Positions 1 to 8,484 of a DNA stretch of 64,000 nt are shown here, piece after piece. The position numbers and the translations under genes are program-made. The stretch comes from Sulfurimonas gotlandica GD1 (lineage in GTDB: Bacteria > Campylobacterota > Campylobacteria > Campylobacterales > Sulfurimonadaceae): positions 2,418,001 through 2,482,000 of the forward strand of contig NZ_AFRZ01000001.1 of the NCBI RefSeq assembly GCF_000242915.1, read 5' to 3'. Each line of letters opens with the position of its first letter. The first letter of the stretch is position 1. The notes beneath the pieces are model-generated. The model worked only from the letters and a program-made list of their open reading frames with translations, was not told the DNA's origin and did no database searches.

Positions 1-67
1 TAATTCTATATAGTCACCTAGTTAACGATACTTATGGCTTGTATTTATGATATATATTTGGACTATT

Positions 68-126
68 AGAGTAATTGCTCTTGACATTATTTTTTTATTG
101 GCATATAATTTTAGAGTAATTACACT
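68..126 (+). promoter_or_regulatory. Paired palindromic operators flanking the yceI promoter
   Basis: AGAGTAATTGCTCT (68-81) abuts the -35 box and AGAGTAATTACACT (113-126) lies just downstream of the -10 box. Both are near-perfect inverted repeats sharing the half AGAGTAATT, with centres 45 bases apart. The layout, one dyad on each side of the promoter core, is typical of a dimeric repressor such as a MarR- or HxlR-type regulator. The regulator itself is not visible in the window, so that identity is inference. Confidence 0.55.
81..109 (+). promoter_or_regulatory. Sigma70 promoter of the yceI operon
   Basis: TTGACA at 81-86 and TATAAT at 104-109 are both perfect consensus hexamers, separated by an optimal 17 bases. 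The promoter lies about 60 bases upstream of the YceI start codon and points into that operon. Such a complete -35 box is uncommon in Campylobacterota, whose promoters usually rely on the -10 box, so this should be a strong promoter that needs repression. No transcript data were available. Confidence 0.75.
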
Positions 127-167
127 AAATATAAAAAAGTGTAGATAAAAAATCAAAGGAAAGAAAA

Positions 168-740
168 ATGAAATTAGTTCAAAGTTTAGCACTTAGTGCA
201 GTAGTAGGTTTAAGTTTTTTAAATGCTGCAAGTTACAATGTAGATGCAAGTCATTCAGACGTAGGTTTTAAAGTAAAGCATATGATGATTAGTAATGTGA
301 AAGGAAGTTTTGAAAAGTTTGGTGGTACTTTTACTATTGATGAAAAAACAAAACAGTTTTCTGCCATAAATGGTACGGTGGAAGTTGCTAGTTTAACAAC
401 ACAAGAAACTAAGAGAGATATCCACCTTAAAAGTGGGGATTTTTTTGACGTGGCTAAATACCCACAAATGCACCTAAAATTTCTTAAACAAAATGATGAC
501 AAGGCAACTTTTGAACTTACTATAAAAGATGTTACAAAAGTAGTAACACTTGATATTGAAGAAATAAGTGGCACGATAAAAGACCCATGGGGTAATACAA
601 GACTAGCATTTGAACTTCAAGGTAAAATCAATCGTAAAGATTTTAACATCAATTTTAATCAATTACTAGAAACTGGTGGTCTAATTGTTGCAGACGAAGT
701 AAAGTTTGATATTGTTTTAGAAGGAATTCAAACTAAGTAG
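168..740 (+). CDS. YceI family periplasmic protein
   Basis: This 190-residue protein starts with a cleavable signal peptide (MKLVQSLALSAVVGLSFLNAA). The mature part shows the YceI lipocalin-like pattern: a DASHSDVGFKVKHMM start, a VKGSF turn and a final strand near FDIVLEG. YceI proteins are periplasmic beta-barrels that bind polyisoprenoid-type lipids and are often induced by stress; the substrate here is unknown. The start is supported by AAAGGAAAG upstream. It is the first gene of the unit with pirin and the CDGSH fusion, behind the strong operator-flanked promoter. Confidence 0.88.
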   Translation: MKLVQSLALSAVVGLSFLNAASYNVDASHSDVGFKVKHMMISNVKGSFEKFGGTFTIDEKTKQFSAINGTVEVASLTTQETKRDIHLKSGDFFDVAKYPQMHLKFLKQNDDKATFELTIKDVTKVVTLDIEEISGTIKDPWGNTRLAFELQGKINRKDFNINFNQLLETGGLIVADEVKFDIVLEGIQTK

Positions 741-796
741 TTAAGTATAGAAAAAATAAATATAGTATTATATATACTTATATAAAGGAGTCTGTT

Positions 797-1471
797 ATGA
801 AAGTGATACATAAAGAAGATTTACACTACGGTGGTTTTGCAGGTCTTAGAGAACATCGAGTAGTAATGGACATCCGTGTTTTTGGTCCGCATAAAAACCA
901 AGGAACTGCGGATGGTTTGGGTAATCTTCTCTATTTGGCAGATGCCAAATTTAATCCACATGGAGAGACCCATATGCATCCACATCACGAAGTGGATGTC
1001 ATCACCGTTATGCTCGATGGAAGAGTAACGCATGAAGGATCTCTCGAACATGGAAGAAGTATCAACGAAGGAGAAGTTCAAGTCCAACGAGCGGGAGGCG
1101 AAGGTTTTGAGCATAATGAGATAAATCCAGACTCAAAACAGAACCGACTCATTCAGTTGTGGTTCGCTCCTGAAGTTTTAGGTGAAAAAGCAGGGTATCA
1201 ACATTTTGCTAAAAGCGATAATAAAGTTCTCTGCGTTTACGGTGGAAAGGATGGGGATACGTTTGATAGTAAAACCGTAATGGAAATTATAAAACTGAAA
1301 AAAGGAGAAAGCTTCTCGCAAGATGGAGAGTTTCAAGCCTATGTAACGAAAGGCTCATTAAGTGTTCAAACATCTATTCTAAACGATGGCGATTTTTTCT
1401 CTGACAAAAACATTAATATAAGTGCAAATGAAGATAGCGAGTTCATTTTTATAGAGATGCTTGAGAATTAG
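797..1471 (+). CDS. Pirin family protein (bicupin)
   Basis: This 224-residue protein has the pirin N-terminal cupin with the metal-ligand histidines in MHPHHEVD (about residues 54-61) and in GFEHNEIN (about 102-109), followed by a second, weaker cupin at the C-terminus. Bacterial pirins are cytoplasmic iron-binding cupins; some are quercetin dioxygenases, others act as redox-sensing partners. AAAGGAG precedes the ATG. It lies 56 bases after yceI and just ahead of the CDGSH fusion, a neighbourhood pointing to oxidative or electrophile stress. The exact substrate cannot be told from sequence. Confidence 0.88.
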   Translation: MKVIHKEDLHYGGFAGLREHRVVMDIRVFGPHKNQGTADGLGNLLYLADAKFNPHGETHMHPHHEVDVITVMLDGRVTHEGSLEHGRSINEGEVQVQRAGGEGFEHNEINPDSKQNRLIQLWFAPEVLGEKAGYQHFAKSDNKVLCVYGGKDGDTFDSKTVMEIIKLKKGESFSQDGEFQAYVTKGSLSVQTSILNDGDFFSDKNINISANEDSEFIFIEMLEN

Positions 1472-1493
1472 AACAAATATGAAAAGGAATAAT

Positions 1494-3037
1494 ATGAGTA
1501 ATCCAATAGTTGCAGATAACAAACCAGTAAAGGTAAGTCTTTCTAGAGGACAGGAATATCATTTTTGTACATGTGGTATATCTAAAAGCCAGCCATTTTG
1601 CGATGGTTCACATGTGGGTACATCATTTACTCCTAGAGTAATTGTTTCTGATAAAGATGACGAAGCTTATTTATGTGCATGTAAACATACTGCCAATACA
1701 CCTTTTTGTGATGGTACGCATAAACAATTTAGCGCAGAAGATATTGGTAAAGAAGGACCTGGAATAAAATCAAATCCTTCTGATATGCCTAAGGCTGTAT
1801 CAACACCAGAGGAGCCTACGGTAGAGTTTATACACCAGCTTGCACGTGAAGGTTTATCAAAACTAGGACATCATGGTCAAATGGGTTCTATGGGTGTTCC
1901 ACGTCATGTATTACCACACTGGGATGATTTACAAATCATGGCAGCGCAAATAGCTACCAAGCCATTATTTGAAGATGTAACTGTAGGTACACAACTTATT
2001 ATTGGACCAGAAACTAAAAAACCGTTAGTACTAAAAATTCCATTATTTGTTTCAGATATGAGTTTTGGTGCATTATCTGAGGAAGCAAAAATAGCTTTAT
2101 CTAAAGGTGCACAGCTTGCAGGAACTGGCATCTGTTCAGGTGAAGGCGGTATGTTACCCGAAGAACAAGAAGCAAATACCCGTTACTTTTATGAATACGC
2201 TAGTGCTGGCTTTGGTTACAAGGAAGAGCTACTGCATAAAGTACAAGCCTTCCATTTTAAAGGTGGACAAGGTGCTAAAACAGGGACAGGAGGTCATCTT
2301 CCAGGTAACAAAAATATAGGTAAGATATCCGAAGTTAGAGGCATACCTGAGGGTGAGCCTGCTATATCTCCACCTACATTTAAAGACCTTACTACAGTTG
2401 AAGATTTTAAAAAGTTTGCAGATCGTGTTAGAGAAATAACGGGTGGTATTCCTATTGGTTTTAAACTCAGTGCGAACCATATCGAAGAAGATATACAGTT
2501 CGCACTTGATGCTAGTGCTGATTATATTATATTAGACGGTCGTGGTGGTGGTACGGGTGCTGCGCCTGAGATGTTTAGAAACCATATTAGTGTGCCAACC
2601 ATACCAGCACTTGCAAGAGCACGTAAGTATCTTGACAAACAGGGTGCTAGTGGTCGTGTTACTCTTATTATTACTGGTGGTTTACGTGTGCCGATTGATT
2701 TTGTTAAAGCTATGGCACTTGGTGCAGATGGTGTTGCTTTATCAAATAGTGCTATACAAGCAATAGGTTGTGTTGGAGCACGAATGTGTAATACAAATAA
2801 CTGTCCAGCAGGTATTGCTACACAAAAGAAGAGTTACGTCAAAAACTTGATATTGAAAAATCATCAAAGCAGTTACATAACTTTTTTGATGCATCAGTAG
2901 AGCTGATGCAAGTAATGGCACGTGCATGTGGTCATAATGATTTAAGTAAATTTAATAACAAAGACTTAGCAACTTGGCATCGTGAGATGGCACTACTCTC
3001 AGGTGTGTCTTACTCAGGAACTATGGATATAAAATAA
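1494..3037 (+). pseudogene. CDGSH iron-sulfur / FMN-binding glutamate-synthase-domain fusion, frameshifted near its 3' end
   Basis: The N-terminus has two complete CDGSH motifs (CTCGISKSQPFCDGSH and CACKHTANTPFCDGTH), each expected to hold a 2Fe-2S cluster. A glutamate-synthase-type FMN barrel follows (GGQGAKTGTGGHLPG, DGRGGGTGAAP) with the 3Fe-4S signature CVGARMCNTNNC. After TQK the frame is lost: the open frame ends at 2900, but the adjacent frame from about 2831 continues with ELRQKLDIEKSSKQLHNFF through to a TAA at 3035-3037, matching the expected tail. A single missing base near 2826-2832 explains this. I prefer the ATG at 1494 (AAAAGGA six bases upstream) over a TTG at 1461 that would overlap pirin. 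The electron partner is unknown, and it lacks the glutaminase domain of true GltB. Confidence 0.85.
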
Positions 3038-3047
3038 GGAGTGACTT

Positions 3048-4274
3048 ATGAAAAATTCTATTAAATTACAAAATGCTTTATGGGGTTTGTTTATCGCAGA
3101 CTCTATCTCTATGCCTGTACACTGGTACTATAAACGTGAATATATAAAAAATGAATATGGTGCTATAACTGGATATAACAAAGCCTCGCATCCACATCCT
3201 GAATCTTTTATGGTTGGAAATACTTATTTACCCGATGTAGAGATGGCTAAGAAAATGGATAGACCTTTTGATATCTTACATGAACATATCAACTTTTATA
3301 AGACTTCATATAGTGATTTAAAAATTGACCTTAAAGTACATGAAGGAGAACATAAAAATCCTATGCCTCTTCTTAATGAGAGATACCATTACCATCATGG
3401 CTTAGAAGCTGGGGACAACACTCTTGGAGCAAATTTAGTTCGAGTTTTGCTGCGCTCAATTATTAAAAATGGTGAATATCATCAAGATATATTTTTAGAT
3501 GAGTTTATAAGTTTTATGACAACACCAGGAAAAAATAAAGATGCATACTCTGAAATATATGTTCGTGATTGGTTTGAAAACTATACCAAAGGTATAGCAC
3601 CTGAGTTGTGTGCAAACTCACAGCATCACCGATGGTCTATTGGATCTCATGGAGGTGTAATTCGTCCTCTCATACTGGCTTTAACTGCTAAAAGTTCTTA
3701 CGATGGTGTTGGTATAGCAGTCGATCATCAAAACTTAACACATAGATCACAAAACATCTCTTCTGCTCTCTCTCAACTCGTGCCACTATTATTTGATTTA
3801 ATCAATGATGAAGCACCAATGGATGCACTTAATAGTACAACTAAAGATATAGCTCTTGTCAAAATACATGGTTCAGAATTATCAAAAAAATATGCTGATG
3901 CAATGGGACCAGGAAATATTCCAAAAGACGATATGTGGAAAATTCACACAGAGTTTACAAATGAGCGTTTAAGTGAAATACTACCAGATGCAACAGATGA
4001 GAATATAATAACTACACGTTTCGCAACTGCTTGTTATCCAGAACATGGAGTCCCTTTAATTATGTATTTTTTACATAAAAATAATTTTGATTTTAAAAAA
4101 TCAATTCTTGATAATGCAAACGCAGGTGGAGATAATGTTCATAGAGGTATGATTCTTGGTGCTTTAGCAGGAGCTAGTTGTGAGGAGATACCAGAAGATT
4201 TAAAAACAGGACTTAAAGAATATGAAAATATAAAGAATGAGATTGATGAATTTGTAAAAATTATTTCACAGTAA
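3048..4274 (+). CDS. ADP-ribosylglycohydrolase (DraG-like) family protein
   Basis: This 408-residue protein begins with ALWGLFIADSISMPVHWYY, the subfamily version of the N-terminal metal-binding segment of ADP-ribosylglycohydrolases. Near the C-terminus NAGGDNVHRGMILGALAGA sits where classical DraG has GGDTDT. The fold is therefore recognisable, but two usual magnesium ligands are replaced, so the substrate may differ from ADP-ribosyl-arginine. A good ribosome site (AAGGAGTG) lies just upstream, and the gene follows the CDGSH fusion by 10 bases, probably in the same transcript. Removal of an ADP-ribose-like modification from a neighbouring enzyme is speculation. Confidence 0.8.
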   Translation: MKNSIKLQNALWGLFIADSISMPVHWYYKREYIKNEYGAITGYNKASHPHPESFMVGNTYLPDVEMAKKMDRPFDILHEHINFYKTSYSDLKIDLKVHEGEHKNPMPLLNERYHYHHGLEAGDNTLGANLVRVLLRSIIKNGEYHQDIFLDEFISFMTTPGKNKDAYSEIYVRDWFENYTKGIAPELCANSQHHRWSIGSHGGVIRPLILALTAKSSYDGVGIAVDHQNLTHRSQNISSALSQLVPLLFDLINDEAPMDALNSTTKDIALVKIHGSELSKKYADAMGPGNIPKDDMWKIHTEFTNERLSEILPDATDENIITTRFATACYPEHGVPLIMYFLHKNNFDFKKSILDNANAGGDNVHRGMILGALAGASCEEIPEDLKTGLKEYENIKNEIDEFVKIISQ

Positions 4275-4303
4275 AAGGAAACATATAAAAGAATAGAATA
4301 AAG

Positions 4304-4762
4304 TTAGTAGATCTCTCTATCATTTTTTTCTAGCCACAGGTCAAAAAGTTTAGTACTGTTCTCAGCATCTATACGCTTTAAATTTAAAGCGCTGTTTTTG
4401 CCATCTAACATCTCATAAAAACGTTTGTCATCAAAGCCACCACGAGCTGCATCTTCTTCAGTCGCACTATAGTAAACAGTCTCTATTCTCGCCCAAAAGA
4501 TAGCACCTAGACACATAGGACATGGCATACAGCTAGTGTATAAAACACATCCTGAGAGATCAAACGTCTCAAGAACTTCACTAGCTTTTCTTATGGCATT
4601 TACTTCGGCATGAGCAGTAGGGTCATTGCTCTTTAGAACTTGGTTATGTGCTTGGGAGATTATCTTATCATCTTTAACTATGACAGCACCAAAAGGTCCG
4701 CCATCATTTGCAAGCATTCCCTCTGTAGCTTCATCGTAAGCTATTTTCATCCATTTATTCAT
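4304..4762 (-). CDS. Nucleoside/guanine deaminase (cytidine deaminase fold)
   Basis: This 152-residue enzyme has the zinc signature HAEVNAI (His ligand and catalytic Glu) and PCPMCLGA (two Cys ligands). The N-terminal GGPFGAVIVKDD and the C-terminal DDKRFYEML segment resemble Bacillus GuaD-type guanine deaminases more than TadA, so conversion of guanine to xanthine is the best guess. It is cytoplasmic, with no signal peptide. It ends convergently with the DraG-like gene and diverges from the hydrogenase pair over only 45 bases. A second, exported and frameshifted relative lies at 55567-56320. Confidence 0.83.
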   Translation of the reverse strand: MNKWMKIAYDEATEGMLANDGGPFGAVIVKDDKIISQAHNQVLKSNDPTAHAEVNAIRKASEVLETFDLSGCVLYTSCMPCPMCLGAIFWARIETVYYSATEEDAARGGFDDKRFYEMLDGKNSALNLKRIDAENSTKLFDLWLEKNDREIY

Positions 4763-4807
4763 AGTATGATTATATCTTATTTTATAAAATTTGAGGTAGA
4801 ATAGGTT

Positions 4808-5896
4808 ATGAGTAAAAAAACAATAAATATTCCCATTGGCTCACAGCATATATCACTTTTAGAGCCTGTACGTTTTAAATTTGAATGTGAAAATGAGAAG
4901 ATTATCGGAGTAGATTCTGATGTCGGTTTTGTTCATCGCGGTATAGAGAAAGCCTGCACAACAAAGTTCAAGTTTGATGCCGTCGGTTATGTTGTTGCAA
5001 GGGTCTGCGGACTCTGTGCTATTACTCACTCGCTATCTTATACTGCATCTATAGAAAAACTTTTAGAAGCAGAGGTTAGCCAAAAAGCAAAATATCTTAG
5101 GATACTGCTTTTAGAACTTGACCGCATTCATTCTCATATGCTTTGTCTCTCTCATACTTGTGAAAATGCTGGTTTTGAAGCTATGTTTATGAGGATAATG
5201 GGTGATAGAGAAGACATCATGGAAATTCAAGAACTCCTTACGGGAAACAGGATTCAGTTTGACTATATATCTATCGGTGGAGTCAATAGAGACCTTAGTT
5301 TAGAGATGTCGAAAAAGATATCCAAAAAGCTTAAACTGGTAGAACAAAAAGTACTCGGTTATATAGATGAGTTTACAAATAACTGGAGTCTGTCTTTGAA
5401 GTTTAAAGGCATCGGAGCGTTGAGTCTCGATGAGGCATTTAGATTTAATGCTATCGGTCCACTTGCTCGTGCATCTGGAATGAATGTAGATGTGAGAAAT
5501 GAGATAGACTATCTGCCGTTTAACGAGGTCGGTTACAAGATACAGACTCACAGCGATGGAGATATAAATGCCAGAAATGTTGTTAGGCTCAACGAGATTT
5601 TAAACTCCATAGAGATGTGTGAAAATATCTTGGCTGGACTTCCGGAGGGAGAGATATTTACAAAAGTAAAAGGCAAACCAAATGGAGAAGCGATTGTGCG
5701 TTTTGAAGCTCCAAGAGGTGAGTTGATGTACTATGTAAAAGGTAACGGTAAAGCTATGCTTGAACGTGTCCGAATCAAGACTCCTACCTTTGCATCTATA
5801 CCTGCATTTTCTCATATATTTGTAGGCGAGAACTACGCAGATGCTCCTGCGATACTGGCATCGTTTGATCCTTGTCTTTCATGTACGGCTAAGTAG
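4808..5896 (+). CDS. Group 4 [NiFe] hydrogenase large subunit (EchE-like)
   Basis: This 362-residue protein carries both nickel-binding motifs: RVCGLC (Cys67, Cys70) and, at the extreme C-terminus, DPCLSCTAK (Cys356, Cys359). The short length and homology to NuoD-type subunits place it in group 4 (Ech/Coo/Hyc). The protein stops three residues after the last cysteine, so it has no extension for a maturation protease, as known for EchE and CooH. A lysine occupies the position usually held by His or Arg. It is followed directly by a ferredoxin-like subunit, but no small subunit, NuoC-like or membrane subunit is nearby. Confidence 0.85.
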   Translation: MSKKTINIPIGSQHISLLEPVRFKFECENEKIIGVDSDVGFVHRGIEKACTTKFKFDAVGYVVARVCGLCAITHSLSYTASIEKLLEAEVSQKAKYLRILLLELDRIHSHMLCLSHTCENAGFEAMFMRIMGDREDIMEIQELLTGNRIQFDYISIGGVNRDLSLEMSKKISKKLKLVEQKVLGYIDEFTNNWSLSLKFKGIGALSLDEAFRFNAIGPLARASGMNVDVRNEIDYLPFNEVGYKIQTHSDGDINARNVVRLNEILNSIEMCENILAGLPEGEIFTKVKGKPNGEAIVRFEAPRGELMYYVKGNGKAMLERVRIKTPTFASIPAFSHIFVGENYADAPAILASFDPCLSCTAK

Positions 5897-6292
5897 ATGC
5901 TGACTTCATTTTTAAAAGCTCTTACAAATCTTTTTGCTAAGCCGCAAACTATAGACTATCCAGTTACGCTTATAGAAAAAGATAAAGATTATAGAGGTCT
6001 CATAGAGTACGGTGAAGAAGAATGCATCTACTGCCTAAAGTGTGAAAAAGCTTGCCCACCTGGAGCTATACTTTTTGTTCCAGTAGAAAATCCACCTAAA
6101 AATGAGAAAAATAAAAGCGGCTTAAAATACCACTACAACCCGCATCTATGCATCTACTGTCATGAGTGTGTAAGAGCCTGCCCAAAACCAGACGAAGCAC
6201 TTTGGCAGAGTAATAAGAAACCGCCTATTGGTATCAAAGATGATAGAGTAAATGATTCGTGGTTTGAGTTGGAGAGGTTGAAACGTGACTAG
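5897..6292 (+). CDS. 2[4Fe-4S] ferredoxin subunit of group 4 hydrogenase (EchF/NuoI-like)
   Basis: This 131-residue protein has two classical 4Fe-4S motifs, CIYCLKCEKACP and CIYCHECVRACP, separated by about 40 residues, as in EchF, HycF and NuoI. It would pass electrons between a ferredoxin or membrane module and the hydrogenase small subunit. The start codon follows the stop of the large-subunit gene with no gap, so the two are co-transcribed. Its stop overlaps the aroE stop by four bases on the other strand (a shared CTAG). The order large subunit then ferredoxin matches the end of an ech operon. Confidence 0.85.
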   Translation: MLTSFLKALTNLFAKPQTIDYPVTLIEKDKDYRGLIEYGEEECIYCLKCEKACPPGAILFVPVENPPKNEKNKSGLKYHYNPHLCIYCHECVRACPKPDEALWQSNKKPPIGIKDDRVNDSWFELERLKRD

Positions 6293-7080
6293 AGTGAAAA
6301 GCTTCTTTTCATCTGAGTTTTAATATCTTCTAGTTTTAATTTTTTATCTACAAAAAGCTCATTTGCTAAAACACCTTGACCTAGAAGCATATCTGCTCCA
6401 TCTTTGAAAGTGATATTTTTCTCTTGAGCGAGTTTTAAAAATGGAGTGAGTTTTCCGTAGATTGCATCTGCTACAAATGAAGTGTTAGCTAAAACATCAT
6501 TTATGATTTCTTTTGGTGCTGGAAGCTCTTCATCTTTAAGTCCCGCACTTGTTGTATTTATAACTAAGTCATACTTTGCAGTTTTGTAAGTATCCCAGTT
6601 AAAAGTCTCACATCCTATCTCTTTAAAGTATGCAAGTCTACCTTCACTTCTATTTAAAACAGATACTTTGATACCGTCTTGCATAAACCTAGATGCTAGT
6701 GCTTTTGCAGTTCCACCGGCTCCGAGGATAAGAACATTATTTACTTTACCGAACTCTTCTATGGCATACATAAAACCATCTGCATCTGTGTTGTAGCCAA
6801 TTAGTCTGCCGTTTTCATTTACAAGGGTATTTACTACTCCTACAGTTTTAGCAAAACCTCTAACTTCATCACAAGCTTTGTAAGCTTCTTCTTTATGAGG
6901 AACAGTTACATTTGCACCGCTAAGACCAAGAGAGAAAAAAGTCTCTTTTAGTTTTGAGCCATCTTTAAGATGAACTCTTGTGTAACAAGCTTTATAGTTT
7001 AGGTTTTTAAATACGCAGTTATGCATAAGAGGAGAACGAGAGTGTGACACAGGGTCACCAAAGATAGCGAAAAGTTTCAT
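6289..7080 (-). CDS. aroE: Shikimate dehydrogenase
   Basis: This 263-residue enzyme reduces 3-dehydroshikimate to shikimate with NADPH. The shikimate-binding SHSRSPLMHN lies at residues 13-22, the catalytic lysine in NVTVPHKEEAY, and the dinucleotide loop GAGGTAKAL near residue 122. The length is normal. It starts directly after trpE (7081) in the same direction and so is probably co-transcribed. This couples the shikimate and tryptophan branches, together with the DAHP synthase gene at 15636. Confidence 0.95.
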   Translation of the reverse strand: MKLFAIFGDPVSHSRSPLMHNCVFKNLNYKACYTRVHLKDGSKLKETFFSLGLSGANVTVPHKEEAYKACDEVRGFAKTVGVVNTLVNENGRLIGYNTDADGFMYAIEEFGKVNNVLILGAGGTAKALASRFMQDGIKVSVLNRSEGRLAYFKEIGCETFNWDTYKTAKYDLVINTTSAGLKDEELPAPKEIINDVLANTSFVADAIYGKLTPFLKLAQEKNITFKDGADMLLGQGVLANELFVDKKLKLEDIKTQMKRSFSL

Positions 7081-8484
7081 TTAGTCAAGGTCTTCTAGTG
7101 AGTGTACAAGAGCACCTAGTTTATTTGTTACTTCTAAATATTCTAACTCATTTTGGCTATCTGCAACAACACCTGCACCTGCTTGAAGTACAACTTTGTC
7201 ATCTTTAACCATAGCAGTTCTGATAGTTATGGCAGTGTCCATATTCCCATCAAAACCAAAGTAGCCTACACTCCCACTGTAAAAACCGCGTTTAATACCT
7301 TCATATTCAGCTATAAGCTCCATTGCACGTATCTTTGGTGCTCCAGTCATTGTCCCTGCTGTAAATGTTGCCATAAAGAGGTCAAACATATCTTTGTCAT
7401 CATCAAGTGTTGCAGTTACATCAGAGACAATATGCATGACATGGGAAAAGCGCTCGATGTGCATCATATCTTCAACTTTAACAGTTCCAGTCTTTGCAAC
7501 ACGGCTTACATCATTTCTACCCAAATCTATAAGCATTAAATGTTCTGCTAACTCTTTTGGATCTGCTAAAAGTTCTTCTTCTAGTTCTTTGTCTCTATGT
7601 TTGTTTTTGCCTCTTTTTCTTGTTCCGGCAATTGGACGAAGAAGAAGTTCCCCCTCGCTTAGTCTAACCATAACTTCCGGAGAACTTCCAACTATGTTAA
7701 AGTCATCATACTCCATCAAAAACATATATGGAGAAGGATTCTTAGTTCTAAGGATGCGGTAGAAACTAAAAGGGTCTACTTTGATATTTCTAGTAAAACG
7801 ATTTGTCATAAGGATCTGGAAAACGTCACCGCTTCTAATCATCTCTTTAGAATCATCAATCATTTGGAAAAATTTCTCTTTTGAGTGAGCAAAGCTTCCT
7901 TTATCATTGCCGATGTTCTTTTTCATATGAACATATTCATAAGGACTTTTTAGTTCATTTTCTATTGAGTCAAATCTATAGTTCATCTCTTTTAGTGTAC
8001 TAACTAAAGTGATTTGATGGTTTTTGTGTGAGTATACTAAGATTAGTTTTGGAAGCATTAAGTCCAAATCAGGAGTATTTAGTTCATCTTTTAAGTTGTC
8101 CATACTTGAGTTAAGTTTAGGCTCAAACACTTTAACCATATCGTAACCGATATAACCGATAAATCCGTCAACATAACCAATCTTTAGCTCTGTTGTAGCT
8201 TCTTTATATTCAGTAGTATCTATATTTTTGTAGTACTCTTTTAAAAAGGTAAAAGGATTTTCTTCTTTTTTGTGTTGTAGACCATCGGAATCTGTGTAGA
8301 TAGTCTCACCATTAATATATTGAAGTCTTTCTCTTGCCCCAATACAGATAAAGCTATAGTTTCCATCACTCTGTCCAGCACTCTCAAGAAGGTGAGAAAT
8401 CTCACCTTTGAACATACTTTTTAGTTTAGAATAAACGGCAATAGGTGCTAGTTGGTCGAGTATAAATTGTTTAGAATATATCAT
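7081..8484 (-). CDS. trpE: Anthranilate synthase component I
   Basis: This 467-residue chorismate-binding enzyme has PIAGTRKRGK, the anthranilate-synthase form of the motif (PabB has PIKGT). It also has LIDLGRNDVSRV, GTMTGAPKIRAMELI and a terminal QAGAGVVADS. It makes anthranilate from chorismate using ammonia from a TrpG subunit, which is not encoded nearby. The start overlaps the SPOR gene stop by one base, and aroE follows without a gap. It lies outside a trp operon, so regulation by leader attenuation is unlikely; I see no leader peptide. Confidence 0.92.
   Translation of the reverse strand: MIYSKQFILDQLAPIAVYSKLKSMFKGEISHLLESAGQSDGNYSFICIGARERLQYINGETIYTDSDGLQHKKEENPFTFLKEYYKNIDTTEYKEATTELKIGYVDGFIGYIGYDMVKVFEPKLNSSMDNLKDELNTPDLDLMLPKLILVYSHKNHQITLVSTLKEMNYRFDSIENELKSPYEYVHMKKNIGNDKGSFAHSKEKFFQMIDDSKEMIRSGDVFQILMTNRFTRNIKVDPFSFYRILRTKNPSPYMFLMEYDDFNIVGSSPEVMVRLSEGELLLRPIAGTRKRGKNKHRDKELEEELLADPKELAEHLMLIDLGRNDVSRVAKTGTVKVEDMMHIERFSHVMHIVSDVTATLDDDKDMFDLFMATFTAGTMTGAPKIRAMELIAEYEGIKRGFYSGSVGYFGFDGNMDTAITIRTAMVKDDKVVLQAGAGVVADSQNELEYLEVTNKLGALVHSLEDLD

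Noticed and set aside
2107-2927. Several shorter open frames overlapping the CDGSH/glutamate-synthase gene on both strands
   Set aside because: They are in alternative frames of a well-supported gene, with no motifs or ribosome sites.
7153-7762. Open frames on the plus strand opposite trpE
   Set aside because: Low-complexity Ser/Cys-rich products typical of antisense shadows.
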